A stretch of DNA of 64,000 nucleotides from Clostridium saccharobutylicum DSM 13864 (GCF_000473995.1 NC_022571.1:3565416-3629415); one strand, 5' to 3'; positions 1-11,189 are shown, numbered from the stretch's first letter. Made by a program: numbers and translations. Notes: generated from the sequence alone by a model not told the origin.

Positions 1-1800
<1,800 letters not shown>

Positions 1801-1845
1801 TTAAATTTGTATTTATATTATTGCTTTAATTTTTACAGTTCGTCC

Positions 1846-1860
1846 TGTATAACGTTTTCA
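1846..1860. promoter_or_regulatory. cre/LacI-operator-like site upstream of lacZ
   Basis: The 15-mer TGTATAACGTTTTCA (other strand TGAAAACGTTATACA) resembles the catabolite-responsive/LacI-family operator core AACGTT flanked by TG and CA. It has one base more than the usual 14-bp cre. It lies about 80 bp before the lacZ start, where CcpA or a LacI-type repressor could act. Binding is inferred. Confidence 0.4.
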
Positions 1861-1920
1861 TGTTTATTTTATATGTATTTTACTAAAAAATCAATATATT
1901 TTACTAAAATTTTACCAAAC

Positions 1921-1957
1921 AAAAAAACAGCTACATTTTATTCTGTAACTGTTTTTT
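1921..1957 (-). terminator. Rho-independent terminator after the MCP gene
   Basis: Inverted repeat AAAAAACAGCTACA / TGTAACTGTTTTTT with one mismatch and A/T runs on both sides, so it can end transcription in both directions. It separates the MarR-MCP unit from lacZ on the same strand. Confidence 0.7.
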
Positions 1958-2084
1958 GCTTATTTATCTATTAATACACTAATTAATATTCTATATAATA
2001 TACTATTGTTTCATATGATCTTAAACTGAACATTTTTTTCTATAGTGACCAAAACAATATAAGTCTGAATTACTAACTATTCAT

Positions 2085-4079
2085 TTATATTTTAAACTTG
2101 TTCTGTTGCTCAATCATTTTTTTAGTCATATCTGTTAAAGCAATGGCTGTTGATGCTACTACATTGGATAGATTATTCATCTCATCTGTCGAAGCTGTTA
2201 TCTCTTCTGACGATGCAGATATTTCCTCCGCTATGGCAGATGCACTTTCTATCTTATCTAATATATCATTCTTATCTTTCCCAACTTCTATAGCAGATCT
2301 ATTTATAGATTGTACCTTTGGAATTATGATTGTAACTGCATTAATTATTTCTTCAAAAGACTCCATCGTTTTATTTATAATCTCAACTTGACTCTCAAGT
2401 TCTGTTTTCATATCATTAGTATTTTCTGTGATAATATTAGTATCTTTAGAAATATCACATATTAAATTAGTAATATTATCTGATGAAATTTTTGTTTGTT
2501 CAGCTAAAGTTCTTACTTCATTTGCTACTACTGCAAATCCTTTTCCCGCTTCACCAGCATTTGCTGCTTCTATAGAAGCATTTAATGCTAATAAATTAGT
2601 TTGATCTGCAATTGAATTGATTATATTAACAATATTATTTACTTCTTTTATATTATTACTAAAATTAAGTATTTTATTTGATAAATTTTTAAATGATATA
2701 CCAATGCCATTTACAGCATTCATTAATAACTTCATAGTAGAATTACTATTGTTTGCAAGTTCACTCATTGATAAAGCATTTTTATCTACATCTTTAATAT
2801 TATTTACTATGTCTTCAAGCTTATTATTAAAGATATTTAAAATTGAAGTAATTTCTATCAAATCATTCGCTTGTGAACCTATTCCATTTGCAACCTCCTC
2901 AATTGAATTAGCTATATTATTTGATGAAGATGCCATCTGTTGTGAAATATTTGATAAATTAGTTGAATCATTATCTATTATCACAGAACTATCTTTAGAA
3001 ATTTTAATCATATCTTTAATTGAATTTTGCATTGTATGCATTGACTTTATCGTATCACCAATTTCATCGTTATAATTCAAATATTCTTCGTTTACTTCAC
3101 TAGTAAAATCTCCAGTAGATAATATATTTAAAGATTCTGATGAATATTTAATTCTTTTAGATAATTTATGAGCAATAAAATAAATTATGAAAATCCCAAT
3201 AATTAAAAATATTAGTGAATATATAGCTATAGAAATTTTTAAAGAATCAAGTTCTGATAAAAGTTCTGATTTATCTAATATAACTACTATCGACCAATTT
3301 TCCTTTGGTACTGGTGCAAAACCTCCATATGCCTCTTTCCCATTAAAAGTATATGAACTTAAACCTGTTTCCCCAGCAATCATTCTCTTTTGCATAGCGG
3401 CTATATCATTAAGACTTGGATTTTTTTCAGCTTCTTTTATTGAATTATATTGATTCAACGGCATGCCTGGATCCATATAAGCAATACTATTGCTCTTACT
3501 ATTTATCATATATGCACTTCCAGTTTTACCAAATGCAATCTTTTTTATCATATCACTTAGTTCCATTCCATCTCTTACAGAAACCAATACTCCTACAATT
3601 GAATTATCAGATTTCACTGGTACTGAATATGTAATAGTCATTGTAGTTTTATTTTCATTAACTACAGGATCATCTATATAATTTTCACCTGAAATAGATT
3701 TTTTAAAATAAATCGTATCTTTAATATTACCTGTTTCTCCATCACTATACGAGATATTACCATTAGCATCTGCATATCCCATTTTTATACTGCCATTTCT
3801 TTTTGATTCCATTTTTAATATATTAACTATCTTGTCTGAAGAATCATTGTTAATCAAAATACTTTCAGAAGTCACCTCCATGGAATCTAATTGTTTATCT
3901 AAATTAGCTTGTACAGTATTTGAAGCTTGAATAGCAATTTGAGGTAATGTTTTGGTTATATTAGAAACTAAAGCTTTAGAAGAATTTATATATGAAACAA
4001 TTCCAAGTCCACTACTCACAACTAACAATATTGTACTTATTGTAATAATTAATTTTGCTTTTATAGTTTTTATATTCAT
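2085..4079 (-). CDS. Methyl-accepting chemotaxis protein with periplasmic-type dCache sensor
   Basis: Transmembrane chemoreceptor that signals to CheA/CheW. 664 residues: TM1 at about 9-30; an extracellular double-Cache-like region at about 31-283; TM2 at about 284-306; HAMP to about 360; then a long methylation/signalling coiled coil. The conserved hairpin tip ([20 protein letters not shown]) lies near residues 500-520, which is diagnostic. The ligand cannot be read from sequence; dCache receptors of this type often bind small organic solutes. An AAAGGAG ribosome binding site precedes the ATG. It lies 37 bp after the MarR-type gene and is probably co-transcribed, so expression is likely controlled by that regulator. 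No damage is visible. Confidence 0.95.
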   Translation of the reverse strand: MNIKTIKAKLIITISTILLVVSSGLGIVSYINSSKALVSNITKTLPQIAIQASNTVQANLDKQLDSMEVTSESILINNDSSDKIVNILKMESKRNGSIKMGYADANGNISYSDGETGNIKDTIYFKKSISGENYIDDPVVNENKTTMTITYSVPVKSDNSIVGVLVSVRDGMELSDMIKKIAFGKTGSAYMINSKSNSIAYMDPGMPLNQYNSIKEAEKNPSLNDIAAMQKRMIAGETGLSSYTFNGKEAYGGFAPVPKENWSIVVILDKSELLSELDSLKISIAIYSLIFLIIGIFIIYFIAHKLSKRIKYSSESLNILSTGDFTSEVNEEYLNYNDEIGDTIKSMHTMQNSIKDMIKISKDSSVIIDNDSTNLSNISQQMASSSNNIANSIEEVANGIGSQANDLIEITSILNIFNNKLEDIVNNIKDVDKNALSMSELANNSNSTMKLLMNAVNGIGISFKNLSNKILNFSNNIKEVNNIVNIINSIADQTNLLALNASIEAANAGEAGKGFAVVANEVRTLAEQTKISSDNITNLICDISKDTNIITENTNDMKTELESQVEIINKTMESFEEIINAVTIIIPKVQSINRSAIEVGKDKNDILDKIESASAIAEEISASSEEITASTDEMNNLSNVVASTAIALTDMTKKMIEQQNKFKI

Positions 4080-4116
4080 TTTTATTCAACTCCTTTGTTA
4101 TTTATTTGAATGTTCC

Positions 4117-4590
4117 TTAAATATCACTTTTCTTATTTAAATTTAAATCTCGCATTTTAATAAACAAACCTTTCAATGTAGCTAATGACATAGATATAGT
4201 TACTATCTCTTCTAATGATAGTACATTGAATCTCTCTAAAAAAGTTTCTTCAGACTCTGTAAGAATAGTTGAAATAAATTCTAAAGCTTTTGGCGATAGT
4301 GATAAATAAACTATTCTCTTATCTTTTGAATCTTGTTTTTTTATTAAGTATCCAAGATTATTAAGTGTATTTACACTTCTACTTATATTAGAAATTGGAA
4401 TATTTAGTCTTTTACTTAACTTTGATGATGTAGTAGTACCTTCTAAATGAATAACATTTAAAATTTTTGAAAGCAAAGGACTAATTTCAGAATTACTAAG
4501 ATCTGGTATAAGATCTGTAAATTCTATATTAAAAATTGTATAAAAATTGACTATATTTAGTATTAATTTTTGAAAATCTTCCTTATTCAT
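4117..4590 (-). CDS. MarR-family transcriptional regulator
   Basis: 157-residue winged-helix DNA-binding protein, normal length for MarR. The recognition-helix region (TTSSKLSKRLNIPISNISRSVNTL) and the wing DSKDKRIVYLSLS are recognisable around residues 52-105. MarR proteins act as dimers on palindromic operators and usually repress their own operon until a small ligand or oxidant binds. Here a perfect inverted repeat overlaps a strong promoter 45-75 bp upstream, which supports autoregulation. The next gene downstream is a chemoreceptor, so this regulator probably couples a chemical signal to receptor synthesis (inference). A strong AAAGGAG precedes the ATG. Confidence 0.92.
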   Translation of the reverse strand: MNKEDFQKLILNIVNFYTIFNIEFTDLIPDLSNSEISPLLSKILNVIHLEGTTTSSKLSKRLNIPISNISRSVNTLNNLGYLIKKQDSKDKRIVYLSLSPKALEFISTILTESEETFLERFNVLSLEEIVTISMSLATLKGLFIKMRDLNLNKKSDI

Positions 4591-4628
4591 AATAAATCTC
4601 CTTTGATAATGATTACTATTTAAAAAAC

Positions 4629-4665
4629 ATTATACCAAAATAGTTATCATTTGACAACTATTTTG
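4629..4665 (-). promoter_or_regulatory. Promoter with overlapping palindromic operator of the MarR-MCP unit
   Basis: On the minus strand TTGTCA (4652-4657) and TATAAT (4629-4634) are separated by exactly 17 bp, a near-consensus sigma-A promoter. The inverted repeat CAAAATAGTT / AACTATTTTG (4636-4645 and 4656-4665) covers the -35 box and spacer, where a bound dimer would block RNA polymerase. Probable operator of the adjacent MarR protein. Confidence 0.75.
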
Positions 4666-4765
4666 AAATTAAAATTCTTAACATAATAATTTTTATAAAA
4701 TATTCTATTATAAAATAATAAAAAGCACCTAATCATATAATTAAATGCTTTTATCATATACTAGA

Positions 4766-4817
4766 CATAAGCAAAAAATAATAGACCAGTATGTTTACCT
4801 ATTATTTTTTGCTTATG
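4766..4817. terminator. Bidirectional hairpin terminator after cax; repeat-family variant
   Basis: Near-perfect 19-bp stem CATAAGCAAAAAATAATAG / CTATTATTTTTTGCTTATG. It lies 34 bp past the cax stop. The arms match one end of the TTAGGCACA palindromic repeats seen elsewhere in the window (compare 25321-25393), so this may be a repeat copy serving as terminator. Confidence 0.65.
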
Positions 4818-4850
4818 CATTAATTTTATTTTGAAGTACCGAAGTAAATT

Positions 4851-5897
4851 TTATAAAATAAAGAAAGACGCTGCTATTATGAAATATACCGCAAGAAGTT
4901 GTACTCCCTCCAGCCAGTTAGATTCTCCATCATTTGACACTCTGTTAACTATGAGCACTGCTACTATAAGTGCTATTAACTCAAATTGATTAAATATTAT
5001 ACTCATAGGCGTAAACAGTAAACTTAAGAATATTAACACTGGAGCTACAAATAATATTATTTGCAAACTAGATCCTATAGCAATTTCTAAAGCTACATCC
5101 ATCTTGTTTTTCATTGCCATAACAACACCTGTACTATGCTCAGCTGCATTTCCTATTATAGGTATTATTATTATACCCACAAAAAATTCACTAAGCCCCA
5201 AACTTTTAGTTATAGATTCTATACCGCTTACTAAAAATTCACTTTCTATAGCTATTAATACTGTAGAAATAACTAATACTGATATTGCCTTTTTTAATGA
5301 CCATTTAGCCGTAAGACCTTCCTCTTCAATATCAGCTGAATATATATCTTTATGAGTAAAGAATGAAAAAATCAAACTTAATATATATATCGCAATCATA
5401 ACTATAGCAACAAAAATACTTAAACTTTCATATCTTGTATTTAGAAGTGCAACATCTACAGTATGTGTAAATAATGCTGGTATACATAGGCCAACAACAG
5501 CAAATAACAACATACTTGAAGAAACTTCAACAACTTTCTTGTTAAATGTTTGAGTTTTATGTTTCAACCCTCCAGCAAGCATACTTGCGCCAAGTACTAA
5601 TAATACATTACCTATTACAGCACCAGCTATTGATGATTTAACAACTTCAAAAAGACCTTGTTTAAGAGCAAAAAATGATATTATAAGTTCAGTGGCATTT
5701 CCAAAGGTTCCATTTAAAAAGCCACCTATTTTAGGTCCAGAATAAAAAGAAATTTCCTCTGTACCTTCTCCCATAAGACCAGCCAACGGAACTATTGATA
5801 GTGCAGCTAATATAAACATTATAGATGATGATGCATGCATAAATTCTGCTATAAAGCTTATTGGTATAAATATAAGCATATACTTTAATACCTTCAT
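4851..5897 (-). CDS. cax: Calcium/proton antiporter (CaCA family, Cax type)
   Basis: Membrane antiporter exporting Ca2+ (possibly other divalent cations) in exchange for H+. 348 residues, almost all hydrophobic helices (about 10-11 TM), the usual size for bacterial Cax/ChaA. Both alpha-repeats are visible: the first around residues 63-110 with GTFGNATELIISFFAL, the second around 235-285 with IPIIGNAAEHSTGVV; the paired acidic residues (E in NATE and NAAE) form the ion site in this family. AAGGAGG precedes the ATG. Divergent from the LacI-type gene with a 251-bp AT-rich spacer; monocistronic, ending at the hairpin at 4766-4817. Confidence 0.95.
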   Translation of the reverse strand: MKVLKYMLIFIPISFIAEFMHASSSIMFILAALSIVPLAGLMGEGTEEISFYSGPKIGGFLNGTFGNATELIISFFALKQGLFEVVKSSIAGAVIGNVLLVLGASMLAGGLKHKTQTFNKKVVEVSSSMLLFAVVGLCIPALFTHTVDVALLNTRYESLSIFVAIVMIAIYILSLIFSFFTHKDIYSADIEEEGLTAKWSLKKAISVLVISTVLIAIESEFLVSGIESITKSLGLSEFFVGIIIIPIIGNAAEHSTGVVMAMKNKMDVALEIAIGSSLQIILFVAPVLIFLSLLFTPMSIIFNQFELIALIVAVLIVNRVSNDGESNWLEGVQLLAVYFIIAASFFIL

Positions 5898-6148
5898 AAA
5901 ATTCTTACCTCCTTATTAAATTATGCTTTCCATAATTTAATCAAATTATTATATACGCATATAAATGCAATACACTCAAAATTATAAGATAATATTGGAT
6001 TTTATGCTATCATTTATTGTAACTAATAATTTTATTTTAAAATATTAAGATGTTGATTTTAAAATAAAACTTTTATAATATTATAATTAGTAAAATTTAT
6101 AATTAATTTTTAAATTTCTAAATAACATACAACAGGGAGGGTTTTCAG

Positions 6149-7153
6149 TTGGCTACAATTAAAGAGATAGCATCCATTGCAGAAGTTTCTATATCAACAG
6201 TTTCTAGAGTTTTAAATTTTGATGAAGCTTTAAATGTAAGCAATGCAACAAGAGAAAAAATATTAAGAATTGCAGATGAGCTTGATTATGTATCATCAAA
6301 AACTAGAAAAGTTAAAAACAAAAAATGCAGAGATATAGGAATTATCTATTGGTATAATTATGAAGAAGAGCTAGATGATCCATACTATTTATCAATAAGA
6401 TTAGCAGCTGAAAAAAAATGTAATGAAAATAAGTTCAATTTAGTAAAATTGAATGATGATAGTAGCATTGAAGATATAAAAAATGTTAATGGAGTAATTG
6501 CAATAGGAAAATTTGCTTCTAGCACAATTGAAAAATTAGAATCCGCAAATGAAAATATTGTTTTTGTAGATTTTTCACCTAATGATAATAAATTTGATTC
6601 TGTAATGGCGGATATAGGAAAAGCTACAACAGAAATATTAAATTATTTATATAAATTGGGACATAGAAGAATAGGTTTTATTGGTGGTCAAAAATCAGAT
6701 AATACAGATGAGAAAAATTTGTATATTGATGAAAGAGATATTAAATACAAAGAATTTATGGAGAGAAAAAAAATATATAATCCTGAATATATATATCCGG
6801 GAGAAAAATATACATTTAAAACAGGATATAATCTTATGATTAAAGCATTAAAAAATAAAAATAGACCTACTGCTTTTTTTATAGCTAACGATGCAATGGC
6901 TATTGGGGCCTATAAAGCAATCTCAGAAGCTGGATTATCAGTGCCAAATGATATAAGCATTATTGGCTTTAATGACCAACCTAGTGCTAAATATATGGTT
7001 CCATCATTAACAACTGTTAGAATTCCAAGCGAATATTTAGGAAATGCAGCTGTTGATTTGTTGTTAGAAAATATAAATGGAAATAGGGAATACAATAAAA
7101 AAGTAATAATACCAACTGAATTTAAAATAAGAGAAAGCTGTCATAAAATATAG
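6149..7153 (+). CDS. LacI/GalR-family transcriptional regulator (TTG start)
   Basis: 334 residues. The N-terminal helix-turn-helix and hinge helix (MATIKEIASIAEVSISTVSR...) occupy residues 1-55, followed by a periplasmic-binding-protein-like effector domain with the family signatures GHRRIGFIGG and FFIANDAMAIGAYKA. The start is TTG at 6149, with GGGAGGG 7 bp upstream; no ATG fits the HTH. Such proteins repress sugar-utilisation genes until a sugar or derivative binds. lacZ lies 4.4 kb away with an AACGTT-centred operator-like site, so it may be the target; a link to cax (divergent neighbour) is less likely. The effector is unknown. Followed directly by a large palindrome that could act as terminator. 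Confidence 0.93.
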   Translation: MATIKEIASIAEVSISTVSRVLNFDEALNVSNATREKILRIADELDYVSSKTRKVKNKKCRDIGIIYWYNYEEELDDPYYLSIRLAAEKKCNENKFNLVKLNDDSSIEDIKNVNGVIAIGKFASSTIEKLESANENIVFVDFSPNDNKFDSVMADIGKATTEILNYLYKLGHRRIGFIGGQKSDNTDEKNLYIDERDIKYKEFMERKKIYNPEYIYPGEKYTFKTGYNLMIKALKNKNRPTAFFIANDAMAIGAYKAISEAGLSVPNDISIIGFNDQPSAKYMVPSLTTVRIPSEYLGNAAVDLLLENINGNREYNKKVIIPTEFKIRESCHKI

Positions 7154-7164
7154 ATAAACAAATT

Positions 7165-7453
7165 AAGACTTAAGGTTATGTGATAACTAACCGAAATAGA
7201 GGTCATGCATTTGTTCCGGTTACTGAAAATTTTGATAGATGCTTCTAAGACTGCAAGTTGTACCCGCAATGCTTGCTTCACAGACATGCTGTGAACAAGC
7301 ATATGCGCAACAATATTGCAAGGAAACTCGACTCACATTCGTTCGCTGAGTAAGTTCAATTAGCCAAATCATAGATTTGGAATTTCACTTAAGAAGCATA
7401 GCTATCAAAATCTTTTAAGGTAACGCTCCACAAATGCATGACCTCTATTTCTA
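7165..7453 (+). repeat. ACCGAAA long-palindrome element, copy A1 (forward)
   Basis: Starts with the conserved lead GTTATGTGATAACTAACCG, then arm GAAATAGAGGTCATGCATTT (7193 on), perfectly complementary to the arm ending at 7451. Inner complementary blocks include GATGCTTCT / AGAAGCAT and a conserved apical stem (GCTTG...CAAGC). The 3' half-arm carries about 60 bp of extra sequence around 7325-7385. Pairs tail-to-tail with the inverted copy at 7660-7868. Confidence 0.75.
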
Positions 7454-7659
7454 CTTTTGGATATATATTCAAAACATAAGTGTAATTTATAAATTGAATG
7501 TCTATAGGAAAATATATCTAAGGTCTATTTTATATAAAAGTGGATCACTGAATATATTTATTTATAATTATTTGTTAGATATAAAATTTTGTTTAATCAC
7601 ATCTTCTATTGATAAACAAACTCTGAATTAGATTAAGTTTTGAAATATATTCGATACTA

Positions 7660-7868
7660 GAAAGAAAGGGGATTACTTTTACGTAGTGTTGCGTTGATAA
7701 TTTAGCTTTAGGTATTTCTTCAGTAGAAGTTGTTCCATTTTTTGCTTGTCCTCAACTTGTTTGAGGAATATGCATAAATGGTGACAACTTGTAGTGGTAG
7801 AAATCCACAGCTTAATTATCTAGCAACCGAGTAAAAGTAATCCCCTTTCTTTCGGTTAACAACAACGC
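7660..7868 (-). repeat. ACCGAAA long-palindrome element, copy B1 (inverted)
   Basis: Outer stem of 23 bp is perfect (GAAAGAAAGGGGATTAC... at 7660 with its complement ending 7853), followed inward by GTTGC/GCAAC, a GATAATT/AATTATC block, TTTCT/AGAAA, AAGTTGT/ACAACTT, CCATTT/AAATGG and the apical hairpin TCCTCA...TGAGGA. The whole 200 nt can fold as one rod. It ends in TTTCGGTTA, the inverse of the TAACCGAAA lead of copy A1. Confidence 0.8.
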
Positions 7869-7871
7869 AAA

Positions 7872-8894
7872 TTAATTATCTGCATTTGTTATTTTATTTG
7901 ATTTCATTTCTTTAATCTTTTCTTGTATTTGTTTATTAGTAAGGCCTGTAGTATCTATTCCTAACTTTGATGCTACTGCATTTTCTATTTTAGTCTTTGC
8001 ATCTTGATTTGATAACCCTGTAATATCTATTCCTAATTTACTTGCCTTCTCAGTAAGATTTGCAAGCTCTTTTGCTTCCATAGCTGATTTTATTTTTGCT
8101 TGTATTTCTTCATTTGACAAACCTGTAGTGTCTATTCCTAGTTTTGATGCTTCTGCTGCTTCTATCTTAACTTTTGCATCTTGATTTGATAATCCTGTGA
8201 TATCCACTCCTAGTTTACTTGCCTTCTCCGTAAGTCTTGCAATTCCTTTTGCTTCCATAGCTGATTTTATTTTTGCTTGTATTTCTTTATTTGATAAACC
8301 TGTAGTGTCTATTCCTAATTTTGATGCTTCTGCTGCTTCTATTTTTGCTTTTGCATCTTGATTTGATAGCCCTGTAATATCAACTCCTAATTTACTTGCC
8401 TTTTGAGTAAGTCTTGAAAGTTCTTTTGCTTCCATAGCTGATTTTATTTTTGCTTGTATTTCTTTATTTGATAAACCTGTAATGTCTATTCCGAGTTTTG
8501 ATGCTTCTGCTACTTCTATTTTTGCTTTTGCATCTTGATTTGATAGCCCTGTAATATCAACTCCTAGTTTAGTTGCCCTTTGAGTAAGCTTTGCAAGTTC
8601 TTTTGCTTCCATAGCTGATTTTATTTTTGCTTGTATTTCTTTATTTGATAGACCTGCAGTGTCTATTCCAAGTTTTGATGCTTCTGCTGCTTCTATTTTT
8701 CCTTTTGCATCTTTAGCTGATAATCCTGTAATGTCTACTCCTAATTTTGCAGCTTTTTTAGTAAATTTTGCTTGAATTGTTGTTACATTAGTAGCTGAAT
8801 TTTGTGAAGTGTTATCATCAGCAAATGCTGGTACTACACTAGACATCGCAATTATAGACGCAACTACTATTCCTAATATTTTATTCTTTTTCAT
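7872..8894 (-). CDS. Secreted protein made of five 59-residue repeats
   Basis: 340 residues. Signal peptide at about 1-25 (hydrophobic core then VPAFADD), a short linker, then from about residue 51 five tandem units of 59 residues. Each unit has two half-repeats built on KLGVDITGLSNQDAKAKIE and KLGIDTTGLSNKEIQAKIKS, separated by helix-rich AMEAKEL. At DNA level the period is 177 bp with high identity, so the array probably expands and contracts by recombination; the last unit is the most divergent. The predicted mode is an extended helical surface or wall-associated protein, but I do not recognise a family and assign no function. No sorting motif or membrane anchor. AAGGAGAGG precedes the ATG. 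Monocistronic, between palindromes. Confidence 0.85.
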   Translation of the reverse strand: MKKNKILGIVVASIIAMSSVVPAFADDNTSQNSATNVTTIQAKFTKKAAKLGVDITGLSAKDAKGKIEAAEASKLGIDTAGLSNKEIQAKIKSAMEAKELAKLTQRATKLGVDITGLSNQDAKAKIEVAEASKLGIDITGLSNKEIQAKIKSAMEAKELSRLTQKASKLGVDITGLSNQDAKAKIEAAEASKLGIDTTGLSNKEIQAKIKSAMEAKGIARLTEKASKLGVDITGLSNQDAKVKIEAAEASKLGIDTTGLSNEEIQAKIKSAMEAKELANLTEKASKLGIDITGLSNQDAKTKIENAVASKLGIDTTGLTNKQIQEKIKEMKSNKITNADN

Positions 8895-8934
8895 GATATA
8901 TCCTCTCCTTCATTTATGGATAATATTTTATAAC

Positions 8935-8955
8935 AAAAGTGGCTGTGCCACTTTT
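8935..8955. terminator. Short perfect hairpin upstream of the repeat-protein gene
   Basis: AAAAGTGGC TGT GCCACTTTT, a 9-bp perfect stem with a 3-nt loop and terminal T-run. It lies 40 bp before the repeat-protein start, so it is either a terminator against upstream read-through or a 5'-UTR structure. Confidence 0.5.
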
Positions 8956-9039
8956 AATCAATGATGAATAGTGAATTAAGTATTGATATCACTAGGTTTC
9001 AAAAATGGATTTTTTATATTTTGCTACACATTAAAAAAT

Positions 9040-9073
9040 GTACTTGTAATGCAGTAACACTGCTTACAAGTAC
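9040..9073 (-). terminator. Terminator of the two-component operon
   Basis: Stem GTACTTGTAATGCAGT / ACTGCTTACAAGTAC with one bulge, followed on the minus strand by ATTTTTTAA. It lies just beyond the histidine kinase stop. Confidence 0.8.
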
Positions 9074-9096
9074 ATAATAAAATCCTTATGTGAAAT

Positions 9097-10515
9097 TTAT
9101 GTGAAATTTTTAGGCACTTCAATAGAAAAAATTACACCCTCATCTACATTTTTTACTTTAGTAGCACCATTATGAAGCTCAGCTATTAACTTCACAATTG
9201 ATAATCCAATACCGTGTCCACCATATTCCCTAGTTCTCGATTTATCAACCTTATAATATACATCCCAAACTCTTCCTATATCTTTATCTGGTATATGATT
9301 TCCTGTATTAAAAACACTTATTTCTACTTTATTTTCTTTTTCTTCAACGATTAACTGAATAAGTTTTCTTCCACCTATATGATTAATGGCATTGGTAATA
9401 AAATTATTTACCGCCTTCTCAATCATGTTCCTATCAGCTTTAACTAAACAATCATTTATACATAATAAATCAAAAGTAATTTTTTTCTCCGTAAATATTG
9501 AATCAAATCGTTGTACTACTTTAGATATAAATTCTCTAATTTCAAAACATGTAATATTCATTTCAACATTTCCAGATTCCATAGCAGAATGTTCTAGAAG
9601 TTCGCGCACTAATTTATCCATTCTATCACATTCTTCCACTAAAACAGAACAATATTTATCCACTTTTTCTTTATCGTCAACTACTCCATACTTTAAACCT
9701 TCCGCATACCCCTTAATTATTCCTAAAGGAGTTTTTAATTCGTGAGACATATCCCGCACAAGTTGTTTTCTACGTTCTACATCATTCTTAAGTTCATTTA
9801 TACTAACACACAACTTTTCAGAAATTTTATTAATACTTTCACCAAGTTTTCCAATTTCATCTTTTGAATTGATTTCTACACGTCTATCAAATTCTAGATT
9901 ACATATATTCTCTGCAACATTGCTCATTTCTACAATAGGTTTAGTTACTCTTTTTGAAAAAATAAGTATAAAGATTCCACCAATTAAAATTACTATTAAG
10001 GCTGAGAACATATAAAACTCATTTGCTATAACAACACTATCATGTATATTTTTTATAGGCTTTCTTAAAATAACATATCCTCCATTACTCATTTTGGATA
10101 TAAAGACTAATTTATTAGTTTGAGCTTTGTTTTTATCTTCAATATAATATATTTCTTTCTTTGAAAGCTTACTTTCATTATCTAAGATATATTGCTTAAT
10201 TTCTTTAGATAAATGCTTATCGTTATTATCTGTTCTTTTTTGACGCCCAGAATTATATTCTATATTCATGTCATTATCAGTAATTACAGTATTTACATTA
10301 TCAATACTTTCAACCATATCAATATTCTCATAACTGTTCTCTTTATCGTTGATATACTCACTACTAATTTTTTTGTTTATTAATGCAAGCGTATTTTTAT
10401 TTTTGTAAATATAGTACGACTCTAGAAATATTGAATTTAAAAATATCCCACATGCTACTAACGCAACCATAAATATTGTAAATATAAAAAACAATTTTGT
10501 TTTTATGGTTTTCAT
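9097..10515 (-). CDS. Membrane sensor histidine kinase (VanS/BaeS-like)
   Basis: 472 residues. TM1 at about 8-30, an extracellular sensor region at about 31-166, TM2 at about 167-187, HAMP at about 188-245, HisKA with phospho-acceptor His258 in the motif RDMSHELKTPLG, then a HATPase_c domain with the N box (NFITNAINH) and GHGIGLSIV glycine box. It should phosphorylate the OmpR-type regulator encoded immediately upstream; the genes overlap by 4 bp (ATGA), indicating translational coupling. The stimulus is unknown; the sensor region is hydrophilic and resembles no family I recognise. Transcription ends at the hairpin 9040-9073, so the repeat-protein gene is a separate unit, though it may be a target. 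Confidence 0.94.
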   Translation of the reverse strand: MKTIKTKLFFIFTIFMVALVACGIFLNSIFLESYYIYKNKNTLALINKKISSEYINDKENSYENIDMVESIDNVNTVITDNDMNIEYNSGRQKRTDNNDKHLSKEIKQYILDNESKLSKKEIYYIEDKNKAQTNKLVFISKMSNGGYVILRKPIKNIHDSVVIANEFYMFSALIVILIGGIFILIFSKRVTKPIVEMSNVAENICNLEFDRRVEINSKDEIGKLGESINKISEKLCVSINELKNDVERRKQLVRDMSHELKTPLGIIKGYAEGLKYGVVDDKEKVDKYCSVLVEECDRMDKLVRELLEHSAMESGNVEMNITCFEIREFISKVVQRFDSIFTEKKITFDLLCINDCLVKADRNMIEKAVNNFITNAINHIGGRKLIQLIVEEKENKVEISVFNTGNHIPDKDIGRVWDVYYKVDKSRTREYGGHGIGLSIVKLIAELHNGATKVKNVDEGVIFSIEVPKNFT

Positions 10516-11189
10516 ATACTACTTACCTCAAACATATAACCACTTCCTCTTACTGTTTTTATATAATTGCCACAGTTTAATAGTTTTGCTCTTAAAGTTT
10601 TTATATGTGTATCTATTGTGCGTATATCTCCATTAAAATCATATCCCCATATATTGCATAATATTTGTTCACGCGTTAGCACCCTATTACAATTTTTTAA
10701 AAAGTATGTTAAAAGACTATATTCTTTATTATTTAATTCAACCTCAAAATCATCTACGCTTACCTTATGAGTTTCTTGATTTATCTTTATCTTCCCCATT
10801 ATTAGCTCTTTAAAGTGTTCCTTCTTTAACTTTCTTACCATGTTATTTATCCGAGCAATGAACACTTCATAGCTAAAAGGTTTTGAAATATAATCATCTG
10901 CCCCTTTATTTAATCCAATAACTTCATGCTTTTCATCACCTAATGCTGTAAGCATTATTACCGGGATGTCTGAATGTTCCCTAATCTCTTTAAGAACTTC
11001 CCATCCATCATACACTGGCATCATTACATCTAATATTATAATATCAATGTCTTTTAAATTAAAAAAGACATCAATAGCTTCTTTTCCATCACATGCTTCG
11101 ATTGGTATATAACCTTCTTTTCTTATTATATCGCACACAAGCTCTCTAAATATTGCATCATCTTCTGCTATAAGAATTTTTATTTCCAT
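10512..11189 (-). CDS. OmpR/PhoB-family response regulator
   Basis: 225 residues, typical length. Receiver domain at 1-118 with acidic pocket EDD near residues 9-11, phospho-acceptor Asp54 in IIILDVMMPVYDG, the conserved Thr/Lys (MLTALGD, YISKPF); C-terminal winged-helix at about 128-223 with the family motif TREQILCNIWGYD...RTIDTHIKTLRAKL. DNA-binding transcription activator controlled by the kinase that follows it in the operon (4-bp overlap). Ribosome binding site GAAGGTG. The target regulon cannot be read from the sequence. Confidence 0.95.
   Translation of the reverse strand: MEIKILIAEDDAIFRELVCDIIRKEGYIPIEACDGKEAIDVFFNLKDIDIIILDVMMPVYDGWEVLKEIREHSDIPVIMLTALGDEKHEVIGLNKGADDYISKPFSYEVFIARINNMVRKLKKEHFKELIMGKIKINQETHKVSVDDFEVELNNKEYSLLTYFLKNCNRVLTREQILCNIWGYDFNGDIRTIDTHIKTLRAKLLNCGNYIKTVRGSGYMFEVSSI

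Noticed and set aside
7434-7631. 65-codon plus-strand ORF
   Set aside because: Lies in the palindrome-pair linker, has no ribosome binding site and a composition of translated AT-rich DNA.
7165-7868. Palindromes as IS200/IS605 or group II intron ends
   Set aside because: No transposase or reverse transcriptase motif lies between the copies, and the ends do not match features of those elements that I know; left as an unnamed family.
7872-8894. CRISPR-like periodicity (177 bp)
   Set aside because: The repeats are coding, in frame, long and without unique spacers; they are protein repeats.
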